This document shows positions 1 to 12,474 of a stretch of DNA of 64,000 nt, piece after piece; the stretch's first letter is position 1; each line of letters starts with the position of its first letter. Source of the stretch: Hypsibius dujardini (lineage: Eukaryota; Tardigrada; Eutardigrada; Parachela; Hypsibiidae). The stretch covers positions 1-64,000 of the forward strand of contig LRSR01000287.1 in NCBI GenBank assembly GCA_001579985.1. Reading direction: 5' to 3'. The notes below the pieces were generated by a model, which did not search any database, was not told where the DNA came from, and saw nothing but the letters and a program-made list of their open reading frames with translations. Position numbers and translations under genes: made by a program.

Positions 1-55
<55 letters not shown>

Positions 56-57
56 AG
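1..57. repeat. (GTCT)n tetranucleotide microsatellite
   Basis: Near-perfect GTCT repeats run from the window edge and decay over the next 100 bases into TGTCTG-like sequence. The block lies in the intron that follows the last visible exon of the leftward alanine aminotransferase gene. Similar TGTC/GGCA tracts recur inside introns across this window. Confidence 0.95.
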
Positions 58-228
58 TCGGTCTGTTTGTATGTCTGCCTGCCCCAGCCTATGTGCCTAT
101 TTGTGTGTCTGTATGTCTACCTGCCTAACTGTGTGTGTGCCTGTCTGCATCCTTCTGTGTATTAATGACACGTATCTTCATACTTGAATTGCCGTCTACT
201 AGCGGGCTGAATGTCCGCCTCCCCGTAC

Positions 229-1757
229 CTTGATTCCCTCACTGGCACCGGCAGTTAGAATGATATTTTCCGGGTTAGACGGAATGCCACCGTCGCGACG
301 TCGAATGAATTCAGCCACGTCATGACGCACCTATAAAGCACAGACAGACAATCCGTATTACGCACTTCGTGAGAAGAGTCTTACTAAATAAAATCCAACC
401 ATGTAATTCCTGACGGAAATAGGCAGAGACTTTTTAATGAAAAGCTCACAGAAAAACATGCATTACACCATACCACGTCGAGGCCGGTGCTGTCGGTGTA
501 GGAGCCGACGCTGCTGCCGCGGCAGGAGTCCAAGATCCGCCGGGCGTGCTCCTTGACGTCCGACGCAAAATCCGGGCTTTGAAAGAGTTCCGGATTAAAA
601 CATAAGCACATGACCTGTTGCACACAAAAAACAGGCGTTTTATATTGCCATTCCTATTACGAAAAAGCGAGTTCATTGGCCGCGGGAAAATAGACAAAAA
701 ATTCACCGTTAATACGGCTATGCAATAGCTGAATTTACCTGACGGATGAAAGAAATGGGAACTTGCCCCATGGCATGGCAATCGCCAATGTTAGCTCTGA
801 TGACATCCTTAAACGGCTTCTTCGCACCCTAAATGGAAAAGCCAAAAAAAAGTAAGCTTCTCAGAATAAAGCCATCCAAAGCAGATCAAACAAATCAATC
901 GATCGGCCATCTGAATCAAGCAAACAACTTAATCAATCAATCGCAAATGGCGTAGGACAAAAAACCATTCAACTTTTTTTCACTCTAGCCTGTCCCAAAT
1001 TTAACTTCGAATGCATCTGCGTTAAAAGAAATATTTCCGGGCTCAAAGAGGCAGGTCCATCCTTCACAAGCGATATTGAGTCTGACTGGAAGTGCGCTCG
1101 AGTACTGCTCCAAACTCCGCCTCCTGGTCGCCAAAAAATGTCAGTTTATATTACAAAATAAGAAAATTTCAATTCAAAAAATCCTATAAAGTCGTGAATA
1201 TTGAGAAGATTTACAACAAAGTCGTTTTATGTGAGAAATTTAAGGGAAAAAAGATTGGCATAATAATCAATCGAGAGCAACGAGATAGATCAATCAACCG
1301 AGCAAAAGCTCCCAGAACAAAAACGCTCAATCAAGCGACACAAGCGCAATTCTGCATACCATCGTCAATTCATCAATCAAGCATTGATGTTAAAGCTAAA
1401 CTACCCACACACTTCACCACATCTCAAATCGCAGCTTACGTTCTTCAATTCCGTCTCGATTTCCCCCGCCCGAATCACCAAGGGTCCCCGCACCGCATAT
1501 TCCATCACTTTCACATTGGCATTCATTGTGTCAAGTGTAAGCGTCTTTCGCGACGGCGCCGAGACATGATGGCCGTTTTTCAGCGCACTTCTCGCCCGCC
1601 CCGCATCCCCGCTGCCGTTTTCCTGCGTGCTCGTCATCTTCGACTTGTGCTTCTGGCTCTGTAGGCAAGCTGCGGCAGTCCGGGAAAAATTCCTCCTCGA
1701 TGGATGGGAGGGAGGATGCCTGCAAAGAATGGCTAGAAACAGGCGATTTGACAGCAT
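229..1757 (-). CDS. GPT: alanine aminotransferase, mitochondrial type, 5' part (exons 1-4)
   Basis: PLP enzyme interconverting alanine plus 2-oxoglutarate with pyruvate plus glutamate. Four exons are visible on the minus strand: 1440-1757, 739-828, 474-614 and 229-330, all joined in phase 0 at GT-AG sites. Exon 1 begins with [11 protein letters not shown] followed by an Arg/Ser-rich stretch (RRNFSRTAA), which looks like a mitochondrial presequence, then [19 protein letters not shown], matching the start of the conserved fold. Exon 2 reads [14 protein letters not shown], exon 3 [20 protein letters not shown], and exon 4 [14 protein letters not shown] then [10 protein letters not shown], the cofactor-phosphate region. 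The catalytic lysine and C-terminal half lie beyond the left edge. A second methionine ([10 protein letters not shown]) could start a cytosolic form. Family assignment is firm; the dual start is inference. Confidence 0.93.
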
Positions 1758-1973
1758 TTTTCCGAGAGATTTTCGCTTGCTTATCGCCAGATAACACCAC
1801 CAAATTCTTCGAAATTCGATATCGATGAGGGGTCAGGTGTGAAATGTTTGCTTGGAGGGGAGAAGTTTGATGGCGAAAAGACGAGGAAAATGATAAGAAT
1901 TCCGAGGCGGCTATCGATTATCGGTGAGTCGACTCGCAACAGCTGATGCCCGTATCAGAAACGCGCTCTCGAC

Positions 1974-2144
1974 CACGTGACACGTTCCCTTACCACATTA
2001 ACTACATTAACTAACATCGATACCACGTGACAAGAGTCTCTATTTACGGAACAGACTCGATCTCAACGCTAGTCTAAACATCTCAGAAGCACCCCTTGGA
2101 TTACGTGATATTTGGCTACGCGCACTGGGGTAAGTACTCACGTG
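1974..2144. promoter_or_regulatory. cluster of three CACGTG E-boxes upstream of the aminotransferase gene
   Basis: Perfect CACGTG hexamers lie at 1974-1979, 2024-2029 and 2139-2144, each followed by A, with a related TACGTGAT at 2102. They are 217-387 bases upstream of the leftward aminotransferase start codon and well before the rightward B9D1 gene. CACGTG is the class of site bound by bHLH-zip factors such as USF, MITF/TFE and Mlx. Regulation of either gene is inferred from position only. Confidence 0.45.
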
Positions 2145-3699
2145 ATCCCACAACCATTCTGGGATCCTGTGAGTCATGTCACGAGATTTTGTGGCGCAAG
2201 TAAACAAACAGCCAAAAGGAATGCCGACAAATGTATCCCCTTTTTTGCTCGTTTACACAGTCAAAATTGGTTTTTCTTCAGATGGGGTAACGGGATATTC
2301 GGTAGAGCATACAAGATTTAACTGGAACCGCATGTTTGCGTGGATGTGGCATGTACAATTCAACCAGCTAGAAGGATCGAAAGACAGTGTCCATTTTCAC
2401 AAGAAAGCAGGATCAATTATCAATCAATCAAGTGACCGGAAATCAATAGACCCCCCTCCCCCCCCCCCCCGATCAGCTGACAATTATTCAAGCATGATAA
2501 ATACGTTTTGAAAAGACTGATCAAGTGTTCATGATGCCTGATCGTGATCTACGTGCACACTGTTGGATCGTAAAACACGGAAATATATTTTTAATTCAGC
2601 TATTAATAGTAATATTAATAAACATTACGCTCTCGGGACTAAAATCATAAATACTACTAGTAAATAAACAAATTTTGCCAGCTAAAAAAAGACCTGTTGA
2701 GTGTGCAGCGTGTTGCGGCGAAATGTGCAATCAAATCAAATCACGATAAGCAAAAAAACTTACCTTTAAAGTCAAAGGTCTGACAATTAATTCACGACCG
2801 GAAATGAAGAACGACAGGAAGCATGAACGATAAAAAAATTGCAATATCGAATGGCTGAATGGAGTGAAGATTTTGAAGGCATCTCACTTTGCTGCGGTTG
2901 TCGGTTGAGTCGACATACTTTTCGGTTGACTCACAGTTGCGTCTTGCCACGTCACTCACACGCTCCTAATAATACTGATACAGCTGACCCCTGCAACTCA
3001 AGTCGGCGCCAAAAGTTTAGACTTTGTTACTGTCTCCTTGCAAAAAAAGGAAATTACAATCAGTGCAAAAACGTTCGGAGATCGTCAGCCTGCTTGAGTG
3101 ATGTATAAACAATTTTCGTTGAGTGAAGATTTAATTAGTTTAAAATAATTAAGGTTATGGTCCCGAATTTTTAAATTATTTAGTTGATTAATGATAAAAA
3201 TCAAGTTATTTTTATTCATTTATTCATCATTTTACTTAACTATTTTATAATTTTGATTTTTCCCCCTATATATTATATTTTATTTTTTCTATCCAAGCAT
3301 CCATTACATGTTGTTGAAGCATCAAAACTTATTTTTATGTACTTTCTTGTTGGCTTACAACCATCGATTTATTGCCGTAAGTATGTAGGGCAAAATTTAC
3401 GACGAATTATCCCGCTCAAATTATCGATTGATGGGACAGTATGCGAGCGCTCCAGTTAGTTAACACATATGACGAGGTCTCTAACGTAATCGATTCGATT
3501 TTCATACTCTAGCGCAGAAGACGCGTAGCCGTTCCTACCTGCATCGCGGTCCGTATCCTGGAAGACTGATCCACTTTCAGGCATGAGTACACGTGGGAAA
3601 TGTTTAGCATATTATAAGGAAAATATCGTTATTTTATCGTACGAAATAATTTGCAATTAACACTTCTCCTCCCCCCCCCCCACCTCTCTCGCTGGAACT
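2145..3699. other. intergenic region before B9D1, no gene seen
   Basis: AT-rich sequence between the divergent aminotransferase and B9D1 genes. It contains a C homopolymer (about 2451-2470), a second C-run just upstream of the B9D1 start (3671-3681), and short ATCAATCA-type repeats. No open frame here resembles a known protein and no RNA gene was recognised. Confidence 0.5.
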
Positions 3700-5673
3700 A
3701 TGTCGGTCTTTCTCCTGTCAATAAAGGGGCAAATCGAAAGAGCAACGGTAAGAAAAATTCCTTAAAGTTTAACAGTAATGCCCTTTTATGTGCTCGGGAT
3801 TTTCCTACCCCTTAATTTGACCCCCAGATTCCGGACTGTCCTGAATTATTCGTAAAGTACCAATTCGTTTACGGAGACGACTGGATAGTGACGACAGTAA
3901 GCCAACAATAATTCACACAAGTCAGGGTCTTCAATTCGTATAAATATTTATCTTGAGCTTTTCGAATTTAATTGTCACGTTTTTCTTGAGGGTATTGAGG
4001 AGGGAATCACGCAAATCTGCAAGCGCTACGATCCGGGACAGGATTTCGTTTTTAATTTCCCGCTGGACGTCACTTTCAAAAGCACGAACCCTCGAGGATG
4101 TAGGTCGACTGATGCTCAATCTCCAGTCAGATCTGTTTTTTGTGTGAGCTTTTTGTCAGTATACGACGAGTTGATTTATTGTTGTTGTTTTTCGGCATGG
4201 TACAGGGCCGCAATTAGTGCTGTGCACTTATGGGCGCGACACGTGGGGCCAGGAAATCATTCGGGGATATGGTGTCTGTTTCATTCCCGTTTCCCTCGGC
4301 AGGTTTGGCTAATTTAGTAAAATGTAGTCACTTACTAATCCAGCATTTCAGGCACTCAACATTTCGAACGACCATAATGCACATATGTGATTACATATTT
4401 TTTTTTCTGTATATTTTTTAATTTTCAAACGGCAATTTAACTTTTACCAGTTCAATTAAAAACTTATTCTTCAATGCAAATAAAATAAACAAAATGTATT
4501 ATTGATACCTTGCTGATTACTCTACTTTAACGCCTACGCCACACATGAAAAACTATAAGTCTTCTGTATTATTTTTAGTTCTTTTATTTGACTTTCATTT
4601 TAAAGGTATTCAGCAAACACTTGTGACTTAACAGCTAGGCTAGTTTTTAATTTTTTTGCAGCAACATCAAGAAGATGGTTGGGATGTTCGTACCGGAAGC
4701 TTCCAACACGGCCAGCAAGCTGTCCACCTTGTTCTCCGGTCGACCGCCGGAACTGTACGACCCTCGAATCTTGAGCAGGAATCGTGGTCGCGAAGGTTTG
4801 TAAAGTATTTATTACATTTGCATACAATTTAAATGTTTACATACCAGACTTATGTGATTTTACAGTATTTGAACAGTTTAACTAAAAAATTAGCAGTACA
4901 AATATATTTTACCAACACCATTAAGCTGCTTCGTGATCAACTCGTTTTTAACAAGTTAGTCTCGTTTATACCCCTTCTAGTCCTGCGAACAAGCTCAAAA
5001 GGATGCCTGCATCTGGTCTTCAACATAATCAGTAAGGACACGCAACGCCTTGCATACAATTTGGCTTCATCCGAGAAAGCGATAACCGTCCAGGTACCGG
5101 AGCGAACCCAACAGGATGAACAACGACAAAGGTACGGCAAGCAGACTATTTTGAATCCGTCTTATTCCGTCTTATTTTGTCTGCCTCTCTGTCTGTCTGT
5201 CTGTCTGCCTGCCCATCTGTTTGTAGATTTGATCGCTATACCTGCCTGCTGCCCGGGAATTGCTATGGTGTGTGTCTAAATAAGTCGAAGTTCATCCGAT
5301 GCATCGATCAATTTATCATAGGGCGGACCGACCATCCATTTCGTCTGTAACAAGCCAGTTTAATGCCATGACCGCCAACAAAACCGATCGGGGTGACAGT
5401 GTACAAATGGCAGACCGAATTCGGAACGAGGACGGACGCCGACAATCCAGACAAAGCCGTCGCGGCGAACAGGAGAATTCCTCACAGGAGCAGTCACGAC
5501 CTTTATCGCCTTCGTCCAACAGCCAGCCGGCTCTGTCGCCTCGCGTGACGGTCGTTCGTCGTCTACAGGAAGAGCGACAAGAGTCGGAGGCGTCAACCCC
5601 GGGACCGTCTGCTGCGCCACGCCGGCGGAACAGCGAGATGCCCGGTTCAGCCAGATCCAAGTCGCAATATTGA
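3700..5673 (+). CDS. B9D1: B9 domain-containing protein 1, transition-zone protein
   Basis: Component of the B9/Tectonic (MKS) complex that gates entry to primary cilia. Exons: 3700-3747, 3828-3896, 3991-4099, 4206-4302, a short exon near 4350, 4662-4795, 4981-5131 and 5355-5673. The start [16 protein letters not shown] matches the family N-terminus (SVFLL..NGQ.E.A). Later exons give [64 protein letters not shown] and [10 protein letters not shown], the B9 domain in order. The junction between the exon near 4350 and the 4662 exon is the one splice I could not phase cleanly. The last exon adds about 100 residues rich in Ser, Arg, Gln and Glu ([29 protein letters not shown]) that ordinary B9D1, about 200 residues, lacks. 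Identification is firm; the tail's function is unknown. Confidence 0.9.
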
Positions 5674-6299
5674 ACACCTTCCTGACATTCGTGTAATATA
5701 CTACTACATGAAGATACTAAAACCTGGCCCAACAAATATTATTTCAAATATTATAGTAGATGCAGAAGCGAGTCCTAGTCCAATGTTTCCCACAGTTTTT
5801 TTGTCCCGTAAAGTCATCGCTGGAAAAGATGTGAATACACACAACGTTTTGAGACTACAGTCCTCTCCTCACTCACAATCGCATACCGGAATTGCTTTCC
5901 GGTATGATTTGCGAATTCCTTTTCGAAAGGTCTCTATTAACTTTTTTCGACCTCCGAAAAATATTTGGCTCATGCTGATCGATTCAAAATTAAATTATGA
6001 ACTCGTTAATATCACGAAAAGCTTCTTTCGACATTCATCTGTAATTCGGTATATGCTGATTACCTTATACGAGAATAGTTACTATTTTAAAGCATTGATT
6101 TGAGGGAAGAAAACGGAATGACTGCGAATCTCGCAAATTGAGTCCAATCATCCAATGAATGTGAAAATAAGAAGGAGATTATTTTTGCTGATTGCTGAGA
6201 AAACGAGCTGGAAGATTATAATTTAAATTATAATTTTTTAAACATACATTGTAATAAACAACGAACAAAATCGATTTTCTTCGACATACCGGGTTTGGG

Positions 6300-6720
6300 A
6301 ATGCTTTTGAGACAAACTTAGAACCGTCATAAAAACCAATAGTGTAATTGAGTTTCCCTAGTTCCCATCACACATACAGAAAGATATCTTTCCGTTTAAT
6401 TTTCCGCAAAAAATCTGGCAGAATTTTTTCCAGAAAATATACTCGTTAAAATTCCGAAATTTTTAGGATTTTGGGAAGTACCGGGTGCGAGAGAACTTTT
6501 GCACTACACTAAAATTGCTGAATGTGACCCTATAGGTCTGTGAAATATTTGCTGGGCTCGACGTTGGGGCAGGAGCAGGACAGGTGCTATGCATTGGTTT
6601 GTGGCTGCACCTAAAAATTAATTGTGGCCTGGTTAATGGCAGATTTTGCCAAGTTCGCTGACCCAGATCAAAACTGGTTCGCATTTTTCAAAGCAAAGCG
6701 TGAGAAACAAAAAGTTACAA
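6300..6720 (-). repeat. dispersed repeat family, copy 1
   Basis: The reverse complement of about 6460-6720 matches 20245-20545 closely; both contain the AACCAGTTTTGATCTGGGTC region and CACCTGTCCTGCTCCTGCCC. The left part (6360-6405) contains CACATACAGAAAGATATCTT, also found at about 39118-39137. The family therefore has copies near 6.4, 10.0-10.7, 20.2-20.9, 39.1 and 41.5-41.8 kb. Its class is unknown, and no conserved open frame supports an autonomous element. Confidence 0.6.
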
Positions 6721-8463
6721 CACTTACGTTGTAGTACTTTGATGGGGCTATCCCATGCAAAAAAAAATCAATTTAACGGCTAATTTGGTTTTGAAAAAAA
6801 GCCCTCCTCCTCAGCGGCGACTCGATTTAATTAAAGGAGGCACTCGCCCTTTTGCCCCCCGTTACGCCTCTGCTCCAGGTAATTTTTTAAACTTAATTCA
6901 TTTAGGCTCCAAATAATTCTGTTAAACTTAATCGTTTCCTCTCGGAAGATGTGGTAAGTAAACATGATTATTTTCTCCCGGTTATGTTTTTATGCTTAAT
7001 TACTCTCCTTCCGGTTGTTAAACTTAATTATTTTCGTTTTGATAATTTTTTTAGCTCAGGTAATTTCCGCGCGGTAATTTGATTTTTTACCCGGAAATTT
7101 ATTAATGTCAAACAGCCTCTCTCGGCTCCTGTACAAGGTTTATACAGTATGCGAGATTTAATGCGACTTGGTCGAACGGAGACGATGTTGAAAGTTGAAA
7201 TCAACTTTCCCATACAACTTCTGCGGCGAATAATGCAGGTAGACTGAACCCTATACAACAAATGCCTGCTCAACATACGCGAAATAGTTTGTCGCTGGCG
7301 TTACTTGGGGCATTGATCAAGTACCGAATTCGAGATCACTTGAAAATATTTGTTTCACTTAGATCTACCGATATGTTAGAGATGAATATAAAAATACATT
7401 TCGCCGGTAAAGGGAATTATTTTTGGCGAAATTTAAATTTTAACTGTAATTGTTGTTGATTTTAACTATAAAAATGGTGATTTGTAAAAAAACACATTAA
7501 GTATAACCTTATCAAAACTGTCCTGTCTCCAAATTCACGGCTGATTCTGGATATGCTGCCAACGACGCAGTGATTATCAGTTGCCCCTCCCGTCATACCC
7601 AGACTTAGGGGCTAAATCTACTTCGTTAATTGTGTGTTCGTGAAAGCTGTTAGTTCTGGGGGTTTTACGCTTTAGAGAATTTTAATTGGCTGATTCACCG
7701 GCTGATCTAATCAATTACTGGTACCAGAGAACAATGAGAAAAGTAAAATAATTGTAGTCGACGTCGGAGACCAATTCTTCCAAGCAGTTCCAGGAATTTA
7801 GGCTCAGGTTATAGTTCAAACATTGGCTGGTGAAAATATATATATTTATATGCTTAAACGATTGAATTAACGTAATCATTTCATTATATACCTTTTTATT
7901 AACCTGCTAGTGTCGATCGAAAGCAAGTGTTGAGTTCAAAACTATAATTTGTGTTGAACATGTTCAATCCTTGTTAGTTAATATTACCATTCGGATTGTG
8001 GCTTTTGTTAAGCAATAAATGACCGACTTTTAAGCGAAATTTGGCACCATAATTCGGACTGGAAATTTTTGATCATTTTCTATTATGATATAATAGACGT
8101 TTTGTTGAGCCAAATTTTGCACCGTAATTTCGACTGGCAATTCGTTTTTATGTGTATTTACCTAATGCACGACGCTCCATCAAGCAGGCCAAAGTTTGTC
8201 ATGTAACTGTAGCCTCCCTTTTTCTTCCACCTTTTCCTATATAAGAATTAGTCCGACTATAGCTCTTGCAAATGAATAATACCCACTGAATGAAGCAGTC
8301 GGAAATTGATTATGTTATTCCAGCCGTATAAAGACAAAAAACGGAATGATAAGAAATTTTCGATCAAGCCAATCAGTAAACCTTTATTGTTTTGTTGTGC
8401 ATGCAAGAAAAGCCACAAAATGTAAATACTACGTTGGTTTGGTTGACGTGAAAGTCCGCCATT

Positions 8464-8900
8464 AGGGATGGCAACTGAAATTAAGCAGCTAATTTCGATT
8501 AAAACTAGAATAAAAGTTGTAGTTACTAAAACTAAATAAACTGAAATTTCTTAGTAACTAAATGTTAGATTTTTTATTTGGAAGTTTTAGTTCTTTAATA
8601 ATTAATTGTTATTCTTTTTTGTGTGTGGTTGAAATGAAAGTTCCGCTACTAGGGATGGCAAAATTAAAACTAAACTAAAAGCTTTTGGTGAATAATTTCT
8701 TGTCTTTGATTTTTTAGTTGCCTAAATAAACTACACTAAACGTTTTAGCTACTCAAAATTTAAATGGCAAAACAATATTAAAATTAGCGAAATAATTTAG
8801 CCTAAAACCAGACTAAAAGTGTTAGTTACTGAAAACAATAACAATTCTCAGTAACTGAGTAAAAAAACTAATTAGTTGACTAAATTAGTTTTTGGCATCC
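8464..8900. repeat. AT-rich interspersed element with GGGATGGCA-type ends
   Basis: Starts with AGGGATGGCAACTG and ends near TTTTTGGCATCC. The interior is built from alternating AAACTAAA and TTTAGTAACT words. Related sequence occurs at 17506-17660 (an intron of the receptor cyclase), 26825-27080 and 53021-53425. The partly palindromic ends suggest a non-autonomous DNA element, but the exact limits are uncertain. Confidence 0.5.
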
Positions 8901-9236
8901 TCATCCGTTTCGTCAGATCCGGTGTTTAATGAGCAGACCCCACCTCGCCTGTAGTTAGGGGGGAGGAAGAAGTGTTATTCTTAGGTAACTTTCCCTAATG
9001 CGCCCTGCAAGGCGGGATCATTAATTCGCAACCTGGAGAGGGTCAGTGGTTCCTTCCCGGACCGAACTCGTCCTTTGCTTTCATATTTTCTTAACACAAA
9101 AGATCACATCACATCCGTATGTACCAAAAGCCTATTCTTTTCAGTGAACTCCAACTTTTCCAATATCATTGAGCTAGTATAATAACAGTTTTCGAAACAT
9201 TTCTAGTATATATCTTTTCACCTAAAGAACCTTAGC

Positions 9237-12200
9237 ATGTTACTGTCATTTGATTTACTGTTAGGCTGCCTTGCAGTGAATGCAATAACCAGCTCAGCAA
9301 CGTCCATCAGCACGCCAGACAGCCGGCCCATCATTCGGATCGCTGGACTGACCGTCGGGCCGCCGGACACTGAGAAGACACTGCCCACTGACCCTTCCTT
9401 TAGTAACGCTCTTCAGTGGATCCGACCGTTTGCTCGCCTGGCTCTACAGGAACTCAATAAAAGCTACGGACATATTTTTCGGTTCTATCACTCCTACCTC
9501 TACGAAGCTGATCGAGCCCTCGGATTTCTCCTGCCAGATGACGCGGAAAATTTGATCGCTGAGTTCTTCTTCAAATACAATGAAACTACCCATGGCCTCG
9601 CCCTTATATCACCCTGTAAGTTTTATCGCTTTGATCTATTTTAAGGAATGAATTTATGTATCGCACTTGCGTTGCTGTTGATGAAAACAACATTTTCAGG
9701 TTCGAGGGAGCAAATCCAAGCGGCTAAAATTTCGGAAGGTTCGTCTCGTCGTAACTGAAAAGTCTTGTAGTTACCCTCACTACACATCTCGCTAGCGACA
9801 ATTTTGACAGAGAATTGCCGCAGAATGTTTCCACTTTATTGTGTTACTAAATCTAATATTGATTATGATTTGCAGCAATTTGCTCAATCGGCCAGGCTCT
9901 GAAATTGTTTTGACACAATTTTTAATTTAAAAAAAATTGGAAGATTCAATTTTTCCTGGTGCTACTTTAGCTGTAAAAACTTTGATTTCTTGAAAAAGGT
10001 TTGGTTTAACAATTTTTTTGTTTCATATTCCCTCTCCAGATTTAATTTGGAATTGACTGACATCAGCAGAGTCTTATGCAAATATCGACGATTGAGTTAC
10101 GTGTAATTTCTGAAATGCATTCGAAAGTTACTTGGCTGGATTGAGACTGATCCACAGCTCTGATCCCTTTCATTAAAAAATAGTTTGCCGATGCCAATCA
10201 ATTTCAAATTAAATTTGAAGAGGGACAATGTCAAACATCGTGAAATCAAATGAAGCCTTACTCAGTTAGAGCATGTATCTCAGAATTTTACTTAGGTTTT
10301 AATCAGATTTGTTGGCAGATTTTGTTGTTGTCTTTTGTCTTACTTAAATTTTTAGCAACTAATTGTGCTAATTTAAGTGTTGCAAAAACTAAGCAAACAA
10401 AAACTAAGCAGCGAGTTATTAAATGTTTAATGTACCTCCCCCAAATTTCAATTCGAATTGATTGGCATCAGCCGATTTTGTTTCCGATATCGATGGGGGG
10501 AGTTATAACCAGCTCCTGTAAGATGCGTCATTAATTTTCAGCCCGTTTTACTATTGAGTAATACTTCCGCCCCCCTGACGTGAAAAAACTTTCAGCTGAT
10601 GCTAACCGATTCCAAATTGGATTTTGGTTGAGATAGCGCCAAAATATGTGTGATAAATTATTTCTAAAAAATAGCATTTTTACATTGATAATCACAAGAA
10701 ATGGAATCTTGCAGTGTTTTCCCAACTTTAAAATTTGCCAAAAAAAGTTCTTAGGACCACACCGACAATGTATAAATCGAAAATCATTATAAATACAGCA
10801 CTAAGAAAAAAATATACAATAAATAGATTCTTCGTGTGGACGTTGAAAATCATCCCTGTTTAAATGCACACTGTCCTAACAAATCGATTTTGGGATACTA
10901 ATAAACCTATGGGCTAGCTCGCGTATGTCAGAAAATGTTCCACCACGACTTAAAAGGTCATGTTGTAATTGGGCTCGTCCCTTTTCCAGAACTGGACCTC
11001 TTACTCATGTGCAGGTATATGTGACTTTTCAGCACAGCTTGCCTCTGAAATAATTGGTGTATATGTACAGAGTGAGTGCCTTGGCAATGACATTTTTAAC
11101 GCATTCAGTGTGGGAAATGGACTTTCCTTCCGGGAGTACCCGCAGAGGATATCCACTTCAATTTACCCAGGAGAGGCCATCATACAATTCCTCTTGGCCT
11201 TGTTCAAGCAAACCGGCTGGACCAGTACCACATCCCTAATTGACGAGGCCAACATTGTAAAGGAGGCCCTTAATCGGTACTGCAGCTATACATATAATTC
11301 TGTTATTTGTACAGTACAGGCAAATAAATCCAATAGAAGCAATAAAATTTGTTTTTAAATATTTCTAAAAGTATTAAAGTCTGCTTCATATTGATAATTT
11401 TTCCAAAGGAATACCATGACATTTTATCCAAATTTAATCCGGGATCGATTGGTTCTAACAAAAAGAATGCCTGTTTGCCGTGTCGTGCGCGGCATTTATG
11501 GCAAATTAGAACTTGCTCGGCATTGGTATTGGGATTGGGGTTAACTCGTATGAAAACTGTTTTTTTTTTAAACTGAAATACAAAGGGCGATGCACGAAAC
11601 CTTTGAGAGCTCCTTCAACTGCAAAGATTCTCGCTATCCCTGCAACATCACCTATAGCGCCTTCACTTACAACACCTTCCTGCCGGATTACCATCAGCGT
11701 ATTAAGCAATCGCTGCTTACAATCTCCACTATCAGCCGCAGTCAGTATAGACCGCATGCTAATTACTCTTTGCTTTCTAATAAATGTCATTGGCTCATAC
11801 ATTCATTGTACTTTGTAGTTGTCTTTCTGTTTGGGGCAGGCACTTCGAGTCGACTTGTGATGGTACACCGATTCGTTCCATTTCTGAACCTATTTTCTAA
11901 CCAAATTTTAATTTAGAAATTACAGGAAAATAGGTTTAGAATCATATATAATGAATATTCCAGAAAACGGCAGACGAATTGGAGATGACGAACGGTGAAT
12001 ACGTCTTCATCATGATGTCGCTCGAAAATAACGGCCTCTCCACCAATGGGGTCGTCGATAACAATTGGATAGTAACCCCATTTAACGATAAATTTGTAAG
12101 TATAACCTGATACCAAATTATGCAAATTCTCTTCTATTTTTTGCCCGTTGCTGATTTAACATAAATCGTTTTTAGGGGATTCCGTTTCAAGTTTATCCCG

Positions 12201-12430
12201 CCAAAGCTGCTCTCATCCTGAACTTTGTCTTGAGCTATACGGACCAATCGGTGAAAGCGGTGAAAGAGTCTGTGCTCAACATCAGTAGAGACGATTTTCA
12301 CTTCCCCATTCCTAGAAATAAGCTGTCAACGTTCTTGTACCCCTACTTCGAGTCGCATCTCATCTTCGGACAGGTTTGTCCTTGTGATTACAATCAGTAC
12401 ATTATCATAATTAAATTGTAAGTATTTATT

Positions 12431-12474
<44 letters not shown>

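Larger units (their letters stand above)
5674..9236. other. intergenic, repeat-derived sequence; no gene seen
   Basis: The 3.5 kb between B9D1 and the receptor cyclase holds AT-rich DNA and dispersed repeats (see 6300-6720 and 8464-8900). No exon chain with coding similarity was found on either strand. Short open frames here overlap repeat copies that also occur elsewhere in the window. Confidence 0.5.
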
